Shown piece by piece: positions 15,754 through 24,290 of a DNA stretch of 64,000 nt. The translations under genes were made by a program, and so were the position numbers. Each line of letters opens with the position of its first letter. The first letter of the stretch is position 1. The notes under the pieces were generated by a model. That model was not told the origin of the DNA, did not search any database, and saw nothing but the letters and a program-made list of their open reading frames with translations. The DNA is from Pseudescherichia sp031998825 (GTDB lineage: Bacteria; Pseudomonadota; Gammaproteobacteria; Enterobacterales; Enterobacteriaceae). Location: positions 41,027 to 105,026 of the forward strand of contig NZ_DAMACX010000010.1 in NCBI RefSeq assembly GCF_031998825.1. Direction: 5' to 3'.

Positions 15754-16982
15754 CACAAGGATATCTGACAGGCCGCACCATTTTCTGCATCGGCATGACG
15801 CAGCTTATCAACTGGGGTATTACGTTCTACATGCCGGGTGTCTTCGGAGCCGCCATCATGGCGGAAACAGGCTGGTCTTCCGGTGAGACATTCTCCGGCC
15901 TGAGCGTTGCCATGCTCGTTATGGGGCTGGTTTCACCGCTTATCGGTCCCGTAATGGCCCGTACCGGTGGACGCACCCTGATGATGGCGGGAACTTTGGC
16001 TATAACCATCGGGTGTTTTCTGATGGCGTTTACCTATTCAACATTAGCGTGGGATGCCGTCTGGATCCTGACAGGCGCGGGCATGCGGCTTGCTCTGTAT
16101 GACGCCGCTTTTGCCATGCTTGTGGAAACCGCAGGCGCAGAGGCTCGCAAGGCAATCTCTCTGGTCACCCTGCTGGGCGGTCTCGCGTCGGCCGCTTTCT
16201 GGCCTGCTGGCGCAGCGCTTCTTCACGTCACCGACTGGCGGCATGCCGTCATCATTTATGGCTGTGCGGGCCTGCTGAGCCTGTTTTTTTTAACTGCCGT
16301 TCCGGCAGGCAGTCGGGTAAAACTTCCCGTAACAGGGCGATCCGGCCATTCGGCTGACGCAACAGCAACATCAGAGGACACAAAAGCACTCATCAGCGGC
16401 CTGTGGTATGCCACTCTGATAGCGTTGATAAGCTTTGTCTCCACCGGCGTGTCCACACATTTTCCCCGGATACTGGCCTCTTATGGCGTGCCTGCTCTGG
16501 CTGGCATGCTGTGGGGAGTGGGGCAGTTAGGTGCCCGTCTGCTGGGTGTAGTTTCAGGTGCACGAATCTCCGCGATACGCCTGAACCTTATAACCGGTAT
16601 CCTGCTTCCCCTCTGTTTTCTGACCGGCCTTGCAGGCAGCATTACTCCTGTGGCTACAGCCTTTTTCGTTCTGGGCTATGGGGCCGTAAACGGACTGAAT
16701 ACGATCGTGAAGGCCGTACTTCCTCTTGTGCTGTTTGATCCGCAGCAGTACGCCCGCAAAACAGGAATACTGATGTCGCCGGCATTTTTTCTCGCGGCAC
16801 TGGCTCCGTCTGCGTATGCCATACTGCTGGAGCGCTACGGTATACCCGGCACGCTGCTTTTTTCCTTCATCCTGACCCTGATCATTACGGCGATTTCTGT
16901 GGTCCTCTGGCAGCGTCATTCTGGCTCTGTTGTGCAGAACCGGGACCATGGAGCATCTACCCTTCACGAAAAAAATGTTTGA
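15750..16982 (+). CDS. MFS transporter, 12 membrane segments
   Basis: 410-residue major facilitator protein with about 12 hydrophobic helices, a central cytoplasmic loop (about 190-215) and the loop-2/3 motif around GPVMARTGGR. Translationally coupled to the acetyltransferase. Probably an exporter of the acetylated or original compound; the substrate is unknown. Not ArsB, Acr3 or ArsJ by sequence pattern. Confidence 0.82.
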   Translation: MTQGYLTGRTIFCIGMTQLINWGITFYMPGVFGAAIMAETGWSSGETFSGLSVAMLVMGLVSPLIGPVMARTGGRTLMMAGTLAITIGCFLMAFTYSTLAWDAVWILTGAGMRLALYDAAFAMLVETAGAEARKAISLVTLLGGLASAAFWPAGAALLHVTDWRHAVIIYGCAGLLSLFFLTAVPAGSRVKLPVTGRSGHSADATATSEDTKALISGLWYATLIALISFVSTGVSTHFPRILASYGVPALAGMLWGVGQLGARLLGVVSGARISAIRLNLITGILLPLCFLTGLAGSITPVATAFFVLGYGAVNGLNTIVKAVLPLVLFDPQQYARKTGILMSPAFFLAALAPSAYAILLERYGIPGTLLFSFILTLIITAISVVLWQRHSGSVVQNRDHGASTLHEKNV

Positions 16983-16990
16983 CGGCTTCC

Positions 16991-17014
16991 ATATTTCTAT
17001 TATTCTGGAAATAT
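16991..17014. promoter_or_regulatory. ArsR operator at the arsRH promoter
   Basis: Arms ATATTTC and GAAATAT around TATTATTCTG form a dyad 17 bases before the arsR start, where ArsR dimers bind in related operons. Confidence 0.65.
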
Positions 17015-17030
17015 AGTTAAAGGAGGCCGC

Positions 17031-17366
17031 ATGGATTTACACACCGCAGCAAACGCACTTCGAGAACTGGGCCACCCGACACGTCTCCGCATATACCGGG
17101 AGCTGGTCAGGGCTGGTCATGAAGGCCTGCCGGTTGGCGAACTGCAGAAGCACCTTGAGATTCCTGCCTCCACGCTCAGCCATCATCTTTCAGCGCTGAT
17201 GTCCGCTGGACTCATAAGCCAGGAACGGCAGAGTCGTACCTTGTTCTGCAGACCTTGCTATGCGCAGCTTGAGCAGCTGATGGCTTTTCTCACTGAAGAG
17301 TGCTGCGCCGGTGGCAGTAGCTGCAGCCTGTCTACCGAGATTTCCCATAAAGAGACTCCATTGTGA
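17031..17366 (+). CDS. arsR: ArsR-family As(III) repressor (C-terminal Cys type)
   Basis: 111-residue winged-HTH repressor: ELGHPTRLRIYREL, then the recognition helix in ASTLSHHLSAL. It lacks the C-x-C of the classical ArsR; the candidate As(III) thiols are C-terminal (ECCAGGSSCS), as in the ArsR types of acidophiles and Corynebacterium. AGGAGG precedes the ATG. It overlaps arsH by 4 bases and should repress arsRH through the operator just upstream. Confidence 0.87.
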   Translation: MDLHTAANALRELGHPTRLRIYRELVRAGHEGLPVGELQKHLEIPASTLSHHLSALMSAGLISQERQSRTLFCRPCYAQLEQLMAFLTEECCAGGSSCSLSTEISHKETPL

Positions 17367-18085
17367 ATAACGTGAATGATGCCCTGAACAATATCGATCT
17401 GACACTCCTGGATACGCCCCTTTCGGAAGAGAAATTAAAGGCCGAAGAGGTGGCGCATCCGCCCCGCATACTGATGCTCTACGGTTCGCTTCGGGAGCGC
17501 TCTTACAGCCGACTCACCACGGAAGAGGCCGCACGGCTGCTGACGGCCATGGGCGCGGAGGTGAAGTTATTCAATCCGTCCGGCCTGCCGCTGCCGGATG
17601 ATGTACCTGAGACGCATCCGAAGGTCGCAGAGCTGCGCCAGCTAGTGCTCTGGTCTGAAGGGATGGTCTGGTGCTCTCCTGAGCGTCACGGTGCCATGAC
17701 CGGCATCATGAAGACGCAGATTGACTGGATACCGCTGACGTCCGGGGCGGTCCGGCCCTCGCAGGGGAAAACCCTTGCTGTCATGCAGGTCAGCGGAGGC
17801 TCACAGTCTTTCAACGCCGTAAACCAGATGCGTATTCTTGGGCGCTGGATGCGGATGATCACTATCCCGAACCAGTCATCCGTTGCAAAAGCCTGGGCCG
17901 AGTTTGATGAGGACGGCCGCATGAAGCCTTCTCCGTATTATGACCGCATAGTGGACGTCATGGAGGAACTGATGAAGTTCACCCTGCTGACGCGCGGTCG
18001 TAGTGGTTATCTCACCGACCGCTACAGCGAAAGGAAGGAGAGTGCTGCGCAGCTCTCTGAGCGGGTAAACCAGCGCAGCATATAA
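17363..18085 (+). CDS. arsH: ArsH NADPH-dependent FMN oxidoreductase
   Basis: 240-residue flavodoxin-like protein that oxidises trivalent organoarsenicals such as methyl-As(III) to the less toxic pentavalent form. The FMN phosphate loop is LYGSLRERSYSRL (about 39-51), followed by WCSPERHGAMTG and the long PNQSSVAKAW region usual in ArsH. Length is normal. It is in an operon with arsR and ends at a bidirectional terminator facing arsC. Confidence 0.93.
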   Translation: MNNVNDALNNIDLTLLDTPLSEEKLKAEEVAHPPRILMLYGSLRERSYSRLTTEEAARLLTAMGAEVKLFNPSGLPLPDDVPETHPKVAELRQLVLWSEGMVWCSPERHGAMTGIMKTQIDWIPLTSGAVRPSQGKTLAVMQVSGGSQSFNAVNQMRILGRWMRMITIPNQSSVAKAWAEFDEDGRMKPSPYYDRIVDVMEELMKFTLLTRGRSGYLTDRYSERKESAAQLSERVNQRSI

Positions 18086-18110
18086 AAAAGCCGGCATCTG
18101 CCGGCTTTTT
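18085..18110. terminator. Bidirectional terminator between arsH and arsC
   Basis: GCCGGCA/TGCCGGC stem with a TC loop, flanked by six A and five T, sits between convergent genes. Confidence 0.9.
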
Positions 18111-18141
18111 CACATTTTCCCTGTCACAGCCAAGGGAAACA

Positions 18142-18570
18142 TCAGTGGCTGACGCGATTCCCTTGCTCATCAATGACTGCTTCGCCGTCCTCTTTGGTAA
18201 ACGCTCCCTTCTGCGGGTCCGGCAGTATGCCCAGAACCACTTCGGAGGGGCGGCAGAGCTTCGTTCCCAGCGGCGTCACCACCACCGGACGATTAATGAG
18301 GATCGGATGAGCCAGCATCGCATCGAGCAGTTCTTCATCGCTGAACCGGTCTTCAGCCAGGCCGAGCTGCTCGTAGGGATCGGTATTTTTACGCAGCAGG
18401 GCACGCACGCTAATGTCCATGTCCGTAATCAGCTTTTTCAGCTCGTCGCGCGACGGCGGTGTTTCCAGATACAGAATCACCGTGGGCTCGGTGCCGCTGT
18501 TGCGGATAAGCGCCAGGGTATTGCGGGACGTCCCGCAGGCCGGATTGTGATAAATGGTAATGTCAGTCAT
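18142..18570 (-). CDS. arsC: ArsC arsenate reductase (glutaredoxin type)
   Basis: Reduces arsenate to arsenite with glutathione/glutaredoxin. I chose the ATG at 18570, which has a GGAG site and gives the normal 142 or so residues. The active-site cysteine is in HNPACGTSRN (residue 12), and the arginines of the R773 enzyme are represented in ALLRKN, INRPVVV and KLCRPSE. Last gene of arsRBC, 49 bases after arsB. Confidence 0.94.
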   Translation of the reverse strand: MTDITIYHNPACGTSRNTLALIRNSGTEPTVILYLETPPSRDELKKLITDMDISVRALLRKNTDPYEQLGLAEDRFSDEELLDAMLAHPILINRPVVVTPLGTKLCRPSEVVLGILPDPQKGAFTKEDGEAVIDEQGNRVSH

Positions 18571-18619
18571 GAGCGTTACTCCATAAAGGCGCTGCACAGG
18601 CACAGCTCCGGGGTTAAGG

Positions 18620-19903
18620 TTAAACAGACAGGCGCAGGGCCAGCGCAGCCAGCGTCACAAACAGTACCGGCAGGGTCATCACGATGCCCACGCGGAAGTA
18701 GTAGCCCCAGCTGACGGTTATGTTTTTCTGTGCCAGGACGTGCAGCCACAGCAGGGTAGCGAGGCTACCGATAGGGGTGATTTTCGGACCGAGGTCGCAG
18801 CCGATGATGTTGGCGTAAATCATCGCCTCCTTCACCACGCCCTGAGCGGTGCTGCCGTCAATGGAGAGCGCGCCAACCAGCACGGTAGGCATGTTGTTCA
18901 TGACTGATGAAAGCGCCGCCGTCAGAAAGCCGGTGCCGAGCGTTGCGCCCCAGACGCCATGCTCGGCAAACCGGTTCAGGGCGGCAGAAAGGTAATCAGT
19001 TAGCCCGGCATTGCGTAGTCCGTATACCACCAGGTACATGCCCAGCGAGAAGATAACGATCTGCCAGGGCGCACCTTTCAGTACCTTTCCGGTATCAATC
19101 ACATTGCCTTTCCGGGCTACCAGCCAGAGAATAAACGCCGCCACCGCGGCCACAAGGCTGACCGGCACGCCGAGTGGTTCGAGGGCAAAGAAGCCGATCA
19201 GCAGCAGGATGAGAACAATCCAGCCGGTTTTAAAGGTACGCGCATCGCGAATGGCCTCACGCGGCGCCTTCAGCTTCGCCAGGTCGTAAGTGTCCGGGAT
19301 GTCCCTGCGGAAAAACAGGTGCAGCATCACCAGCGTGGCGGCCACGGACGCGATATTCACCGGCACCATCACCGAGGCATACTCGCTGAAACCCAGTTTA
19401 AAGAAGTCTGCCGTGACGATGTTGACCAGGTTTGACACGATGAGCGGCAGGCTGGAGGTATCGGCGATAAACCCGGCCGCCATCACAAACGCCAGCGTGG
19501 CCCCGGGGCTGAAGCCCAGCGCCAGCAGCATGGCGATAACGATCGGCGTCAGAATTAGCGCGGCTCCGTCATTGGCAAACAGCGCCGCCACTGCCGCACC
19601 CAGCAGAACGATATACGTGAACAGCAGCCGGCCCCTGCCGCCTCCCCAGCGGGAAACGTGCAGCGCGGCCCATTCAAAAAAGCCGGACTCATCGAGCAGC
19701 AGGCTGATAATGATGACCGCAATAAACGTGGCCGTGGCGTTCCAGACAATCTGCCAGACCACCGGAATATCCCCGATTTGTACTACGCCGGTCAGCAGCG
19801 CCAGCGCGGCGCCGATAACGGCACTCCAGCCAATACTGAGTCCTTTCGGCTGCCAGATAACCAGTACCAGCGTCAGAATAAAAATCGCACCCGCCAGAAA
19901 CAT
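18620..19903 (-). CDS. arsB: ArsB arsenite/antimonite efflux pump
   Basis: 427-residue inner-membrane As(III)/Sb(III)-proton antiporter with about 12 membrane segments. It contains the family stretches WNATATFIAVIIIS, FFEWAALHVSRWGGG and FANDGAALILTPIV. No arsA or arsD is present, so it works without the ATPase. An AGGAGAG site precedes the ATG. 97 bases downstream of arsR in the same unit. Confidence 0.95.
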   Translation of the reverse strand: MFLAGAIFILTLVLVIWQPKGLSIGWSAVIGAALALLTGVVQIGDIPVVWQIVWNATATFIAVIIISLLLDESGFFEWAALHVSRWGGGRGRLLFTYIVLLGAAVAALFANDGAALILTPIVIAMLLALGFSPGATLAFVMAAGFIADTSSLPLIVSNLVNIVTADFFKLGFSEYASVMVPVNIASVAATLVMLHLFFRRDIPDTYDLAKLKAPREAIRDARTFKTGWIVLILLLIGFFALEPLGVPVSLVAAVAAFILWLVARKGNVIDTGKVLKGAPWQIVIFSLGMYLVVYGLRNAGLTDYLSAALNRFAEHGVWGATLGTGFLTAALSSVMNNMPTVLVGALSIDGSTAQGVVKEAMIYANIIGCDLGPKITPIGSLATLLWLHVLAQKNITVSWGYYFRVGIVMTLPVLFVTLAALALRLSV

Positions 19904-19999
19904 ACCCTCTCCTTCTTAATTATAACTGCCCGTTGAAGCGGGCTGCTAACTGTACCCTGTAAATATATGCGTTTAATCGAATGTGTTTAGATAAAATTT

Positions 20000-20353
20000 T
20001 TACATGCAGACAGCTTTGCCGTTGGTGGTTGCGTTATCACGCTCAGCCTGCTGACTGAGATGAAGAATTTCATCCCGCTGACACAGATATGCCTGCTCAA
20101 TGACCGCTGCTGCCCACGCAGGCATGTGTGGCGATAACCGGTAATGGATCCACTTGCCGTCGCGCCTGTCGATAAGCAGTCCACTCTCTCTGAGCAGGGC
20201 CAGGTGCCGCGATATTTTTGGCTGTGTTTCTTTCAGGATAGATACAAGCTCGCAGACGCAAAGCTCCCCTTTTTCGCGCAACAACAGCACCAGGCTGAGC
20301 CGGGTTTCGTCAGAAAGATTCTTAAAAAGTTGCAGGGGCAGCAGTGACGGCAT
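20000..20353 (-). CDS. arsR: ArsR As(III)/Sb(III) repressor (R773 type)
   Basis: 117-residue repressor, started at the ATG at 20353 (MPSLLPLQLFKNL) after AAGGAGAAATT; a longer frame to 20410 has no such support. As(III) thiols are in ELCVCEL, at the start of the DNA-binding helix, with the recognition helix at QPKISRHLALL. It represses arsRBC. A different ArsR type governs the neighbouring arsH unit. Confidence 0.93.
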   Translation of the reverse strand: MPSLLPLQLFKNLSDETRLSLVLLLREKGELCVCELVSILKETQPKISRHLALLRESGLLIDRRDGKWIHYRLSPHMPAWAAAVIEQAYLCQRDEILHLSQQAERDNATTNGKAVCM

Positions 20354-20404
20354 AATTTCTCCTTCGTGGCGGACAGCAACAAGTCTCGTCTGCTGCAGAC
20401 GAAA

Positions 20405-20440
20405 GGTCAACTTTATATTTATAAATTCATATATGTTTTG
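20405..20440 (-). promoter_or_regulatory. Operator/promoter region of arsRBC
   Basis: AT-rich dyad TATAT/ATATA around 20414-20434 with TTCATATATG resembles the ArsR operator (TTCATATG) of plasmid ars operons, about 60-80 bases before arsR. TTGAC-like hexamers flank it; the exact -35 and -10 are not settled. Confidence 0.5.
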
Positions 20441-20615
20441 ACGTGCTTACAGGCTTTTCAGTACAGCTTAATGAGGGAATAGCGGTTAAACGATATCACA
20501 CAGATTTTAACGGCAGCACACTTTCAGCTGCCTTAATGGTCGGGCATGACGAAGTAACATCACAAAAAAAGCCTGTTTCTTTAGTGAACCGTTCTACTTA
20601 TGGCAGAAAGCAGCA

Positions 20616-21074
20616 TCAGTAAGAGTGGCTTCCGGCCAGATGACCTGCAGTGATAACCGGCACGATATCCTCAGGCTCTTCTGCCTGCTCCAGTTCGCGC
20701 AGAATACCGCAGTCCCGTGTTGCCCGGTTGGCATTGCAGTGGCTGTGGAGCTCAAATAGTTGTTTTTCCAGCATATTTAGTTCACGAATACGGGCCTGAA
20801 CGTGGTTCAGATGTTCATTTATCAGGGCATTAACCGTACCGCAGTCTGCGTCTGGCTGGCTGCGCGCCTGCAGCAACACCCGGATTTCTTCATGGGTCAT
20901 ATCGAGCGCCCGGCAGCGCCGGATAAACATAAGCCTTTCGAGATGTGCGCTATCGTAATGGCGGTAGTTATTAGTCTGGTCCCGCAATGCGGCCTGCAGA
21001 AGCCCCTCTCGCTCATAATAACGTACCGTCTCTACAGGACATCCCGCCTGGCGGGCCAGTTCACCAATTTTCAT
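20616..21074 (-). CDS. cadR: CadR/PbrR-type MerR regulator
   Basis: 152-residue MerR-family activator for Cd(II)/Pb(II)/Zn(II). The HTH covers MKIGELARQAGCPVETVRYY in outline. Metal cysteines are at DCGTVN (about residue 78) and in SHCNANRATRDCG (about 113 and 121), the spacing of CadR/PbrR. The tail HLAGSHSY matches the His-rich end of CadR. It is divergent from cadA, whose promoter holds the expected dyad. Confidence 0.9.
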   Translation of the reverse strand: MKIGELARQAGCPVETVRYYEREGLLQAALRDQTNNYRHYDSAHLERLMFIRRCRALDMTHEEIRVLLQARSQPDADCGTVNALINEHLNHVQARIRELNMLEKQLFELHSHCNANRATRDCGILRELEQAEEPEDIVPVITAGHLAGSHSY

Positions 21075-21092
21075 ATCACACCTCTTCTGAGC

Positions 21093-21122
21093 TTGACCCT
21101 GTAGTTACATCAGGGTCTTTAA
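21093..21122 (+). promoter_or_regulatory. MerR-type promoter of cadA with CadR dyad
   Basis: The -35 is TTGACC; the dyad arms ACCCTGTA and CATCAGGGT (21096-21116) lie in the spacer; TTTAAT is about 19 bases downstream. The long spacer is the mark of MerR-activated promoters. Confidence 0.75.
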
Positions 21123-21153
21123 TGCCAGTATACGTTATGAACGGGATAAAAAA

Positions 21154-23784
21154 ATGAGTGACTGCTGCAGTAATAAAAAATGTGGATCAGCCGCAACCGG
21201 AGAGGAGGCGTCTGTTAAAAATACCGCCACTGCCCCGACTGAGGCTTCAGGGAAAATGCCACCAAAAACGACTCAGACCACACCGGCCTGTTGCAGCACC
21301 GGGAGCTGCTGCTCAACGGACGGCCTGAGCCAGATGTCCGAACCGGTTGCAGAGCTTCCCCGCAACGATGACGTTCAGACGCGTCTGCGCATCATGCAGA
21401 TGGACTGCCCGACGGAGGAGACGCTCCTCCGAAAAAAACTGGCAAAATTACCTGCCGTCAGCAATCTTGAATTCAATCTGATACAGAGGGTGCTTACCGT
21501 GACCCATACACCGCAGGCGCTGGAACCGGTTCTGCAGGCGGTGCGCTCGCTGGGTTTTGACCCGGAACCGATTGATAAAGCAATGCAGCCTGAAGGCAGC
21601 TGCTGCTCAGGCCGTGAGGCGGAAAATACCGGCGGTTCCTGCTGCTCGCCTGCCCCTGTCACATTCGGTGAGCTGCAGACGCAGCAGGTGACCGCTGACG
21701 GGGTGCGTACCAGTATCAGGATCATGCAGATGGACTGCCCGGTTGAAGAGGGCATGATCCGTAAAAAGCTGGACGGCATGTCAGCCGTCAAGGAACTGGA
21801 TTTCAATCTTATGCAGCGTGTACTGACGGTGGTTCACGCACCGGATACGCTGGAGCCGGTTCTGGCCGCCATTCGTTCTCTGGGCTTTGAACCTGAACTT
21901 CCTGACAGTAATGGCCGGCACGCGGTCACTGAGGAAAAGAAAAAACACTGGTGGCCGCTCGCGCTTGCCGGTTTGGCGGCAATCGCCGCCGAAGCCATGC
22001 ACTGGGCGGGCATGCCGGAATGGCTGGAAGCGGCTCTTGCTCTGGCTGCCGTTGCGGCCTGTGGCCTGTCCACGTACAAAAAAGGCTGGATTGCTCTTCG
22101 CAACGGCAACCTGAATATCAACGCCCTGATGAGTATTGCCGTCACCGGGGCGCTGGCGCTCGGACAGTGGCCTGAAGCCGCCATGGTAATGGTGCTGTTC
22201 ACGATTGCGGAACTGATTGAAGCGAAATCTCTTGATCGCGCCCGCAATGCCATCGGCTCTCTGATGAAGCTGACGCCTGAAACGGCCACGGTTCAGCAAC
22301 CGGACGGCTCCTGGAAAGAAACTGAGGCCAGGTCTGTATCCCTTAACAGCGTGGTCAGGGTAAAACCGGGCGAGCGTATCGCTCTCGACGGCACGGTGGT
22401 CCGGGGCAGGACCGCCATTAATCAGGCACCTATTACCGGCGAAAGTCTGCCGGTGGATAAAGGGGAAGGTGACCCGGTCTTCGCCGGGACGGTCAACGGC
22501 TCCGGTGGCTTTGAGTACCGTGTAACGGCCGCTGCCGGAAATACCACGCTGGCGCGTATCATTCATGCCGTGGAGGAAGCGCAGGGGGCAAAAGCCCCTA
22601 CGCAGCGCTTTGTTGATCGCTTTGCACAAATTTATACCCCTGTGGTGTTTGCTATTGCCGTCGCAGTTGCCGTTCTCCCACCGCTGATTGCAGGTGAAAG
22701 CTGGCAGGAGTGGATTTACAAGGCGCTGGTGATGCTGGTTATCGCCTGCCCCTGTGCGCTGGTCATTTCCACGCCAGTGACCATTGTCAGTGGCCTGACG
22801 GCAGCAGCCCGCCGGGGGATATTGATCAAGGGCGGCGTTTATCTTGAAGAAGGCCGAAAGCTGAAGTGGCTGGCGCTCGACAAGACCGGCACCCTGACGC
22901 ACGGTAAGCCGGTACAGACGGATGCGATTATCTATACCGGGGTGGCAGAAGATGAGGGGCGCAGTCTGGCTGTGAGCCTGGCAGGTTACTCCGATCATCC
23001 GGTTTCGCAGGCTGTATCGGCGGCATCAGATGGCATTCAGCGTTATGAAGTGGAAAACTTTGAGGCTCTGCCAGGCCGCGGCGTGCGCGGCGTCATCAAC
23101 GGTCAAACCTACAGTCTGGGCAATCTGAGGCTGGCTGAAGAAACGGTGCGCTGTCCGGAAGCGGTCAGGGCTGCACTAACGGAACTGGAGACCGGGGGTA
23201 AAACGGTCATCATGCTCTGTGACACTCATCAGGTGCTAGGGCTGTTTGCGGTGGCTGATACGGTGAAGGAAAGCAGCCGCGAGGCGATAAGTCAGTTGCA
23301 TAGTCTGGGTGTTAAAACGCTCATGCTGACCGGAGACAATGCGCACACTGCGCAGGCCATTGCCGGTCAGGTTGGTATCGATGAGGCGCGGGGGGATCAA
23401 CTGCCGGAAGATAAACTGCGTGCTGTAGAAACATTTACGGCGCAGGGCACGACCGGCATGGTGGGCGACGGCATCAATGATGCACCGGCGCTGGCCCGCG
23501 CCGATATCGGCTTTGCCATGGGTGCAATGGGCACGGATACCGCCATCGAGACTGCCGATGTGGCCCTCATGGATGATGATTTGCGTAAAATTCCGGCTTT
23601 TGTCCGACTCTCCCGGCAGACGTATAACATTCTGGTTCAGAATATCGTTATGGCTATTGGGATCAAGGCAGTGTTCCTGGCCCTGACCATTGCAGGTATG
23701 GGGACCATGTGGATGGCCGTATTCGCGGATGTGGGGGCAAGCCTGCTTGTCGTGGCAAACGGTCTGCGCCTGTTGCGTAAGTAA
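21154..23784 (+). CDS. cadA: CadA-type Cd/Pb/Zn-exporting P-type ATPase
   Basis: 876-residue P1B-ATPase that pumps Cd(II), Pb(II) and Zn(II) out of the cytoplasm. The N-terminus is unusual. Cys-rich stretches (DCCSNKKCG, ACCSTGSCCSTD) precede a first metal domain with IMQMDCPTEE; another Cys-rich stretch (GSCCSG, GSCCSP) precedes a second domain with IMQMDCPVEE. The domains look like an internal duplication. The ATPase core has ITGES, the ion motif IACPCALV, the phosphorylation site DKTGTLT, HP in SDHPVS and GDGINDAPAL. It is preceded by the CadR promoter. Confidence 0.93.
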   Translation: MSDCCSNKKCGSAATGEEASVKNTATAPTEASGKMPPKTTQTTPACCSTGSCCSTDGLSQMSEPVAELPRNDDVQTRLRIMQMDCPTEETLLRKKLAKLPAVSNLEFNLIQRVLTVTHTPQALEPVLQAVRSLGFDPEPIDKAMQPEGSCCSGREAENTGGSCCSPAPVTFGELQTQQVTADGVRTSIRIMQMDCPVEEGMIRKKLDGMSAVKELDFNLMQRVLTVVHAPDTLEPVLAAIRSLGFEPELPDSNGRHAVTEEKKKHWWPLALAGLAAIAAEAMHWAGMPEWLEAALALAAVAACGLSTYKKGWIALRNGNLNINALMSIAVTGALALGQWPEAAMVMVLFTIAELIEAKSLDRARNAIGSLMKLTPETATVQQPDGSWKETEARSVSLNSVVRVKPGERIALDGTVVRGRTAINQAPITGESLPVDKGEGDPVFAGTVNGSGGFEYRVTAAAGNTTLARIIHAVEEAQGAKAPTQRFVDRFAQIYTPVVFAIAVAVAVLPPLIAGESWQEWIYKALVMLVIACPCALVISTPVTIVSGLTAAARRGILIKGGVYLEEGRKLKWLALDKTGTLTHGKPVQTDAIIYTGVAEDEGRSLAVSLAGYSDHPVSQAVSAASDGIQRYEVENFEALPGRGVRGVINGQTYSLGNLRLAEETVRCPEAVRAALTELETGGKTVIMLCDTHQVLGLFAVADTVKESSREAISQLHSLGVKTLMLTGDNAHTAQAIAGQVGIDEARGDQLPEDKLRAVETFTAQGTTGMVGDGINDAPALARADIGFAMGAMGTDTAIETADVALMDDDLRKIPAFVRLSRQTYNILVQNIVMAIGIKAVFLALTIAGMGTMWMAVFADVGASLLVVANGLRLLRK

Positions 23785-23861
23785 CCTGTCTGGCTGCTCT
23801 TCCGGTAAAGACAGGCACCTGAAAATAGCCGCTAATCTGCACTCCGATAAAGGAAGAGAGT

Positions 23862-24203
23862 ATGAAACCGCGTAACATGATTTTATTGCTGATGCTCGCA
23901 GTCGTGTTTCCGGCAACGGCTGCGCAGGCAGTACACGGAAACCATGCCGGAATGTCACCGTCTTCTGAGGCCTATATGGACGGCATGAATAATATGCACG
24001 AAGGAATGATAAAGGCCGTACAGGACCCGGATGCAGACAGGGCATTTGCCAGGAGCATGATTGAACATCACAAAGGAGCCATTGCCATGGCCGAAACGGA
24101 ACTCCGTTATGGTAAATCACCGGCAATGCGGAAGATGGCTGAAAGCATTATCAGCGCCTAGAAAGAAGAAATACGGCAGATGGAAGTATGGCTCAGTAAA
24201 TAA
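23862..24203 (+). pseudogene. DUF305 gene with premature amber stop
   Basis: Paralogue of the DUF305 gene at 4454: signal peptide ending AAQA, then MIEHHKGAIAMAETELRYG. The frame ends at TAG (24159-24161) after 99 codons, where the paralogue has CAG (Q). Read-through would continue KEEIRQMEVWLSK to TAA at 24201-24203, matching the paralogue's end. A single C-to-T change thus removes 14 residues. The shortened product keeps the MxxHH region and might still bind metal. An AAGGAAGAG site precedes the ATG. Confidence 0.85.
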
Positions 24204-24225
24204 GCTCTTTTTTATTACTTTCGTT

Positions 24226-24253
24226 ACGGCGTAGCAGCTCCTTACTACGCCGT
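24226..24253. terminator. Hairpin between DUF305 and recombinase genes
   Basis: Perfect 9-bp stem ACGGCGTAG/CTACGCCGT between convergent genes. No clear T tract follows on either strand, so termination is likely but weakly supported. Confidence 0.5.
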
Positions 24254-24290
24254 CCTTCACACACATAAAGTGAATTCCGGTCAGGGCCTG

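Noticed and set aside
21781..22998. 405-codon minus-strand frame opposite cadA
   Set aside because: It is the shadow of cadA in another frame, with no known motifs or start signals.
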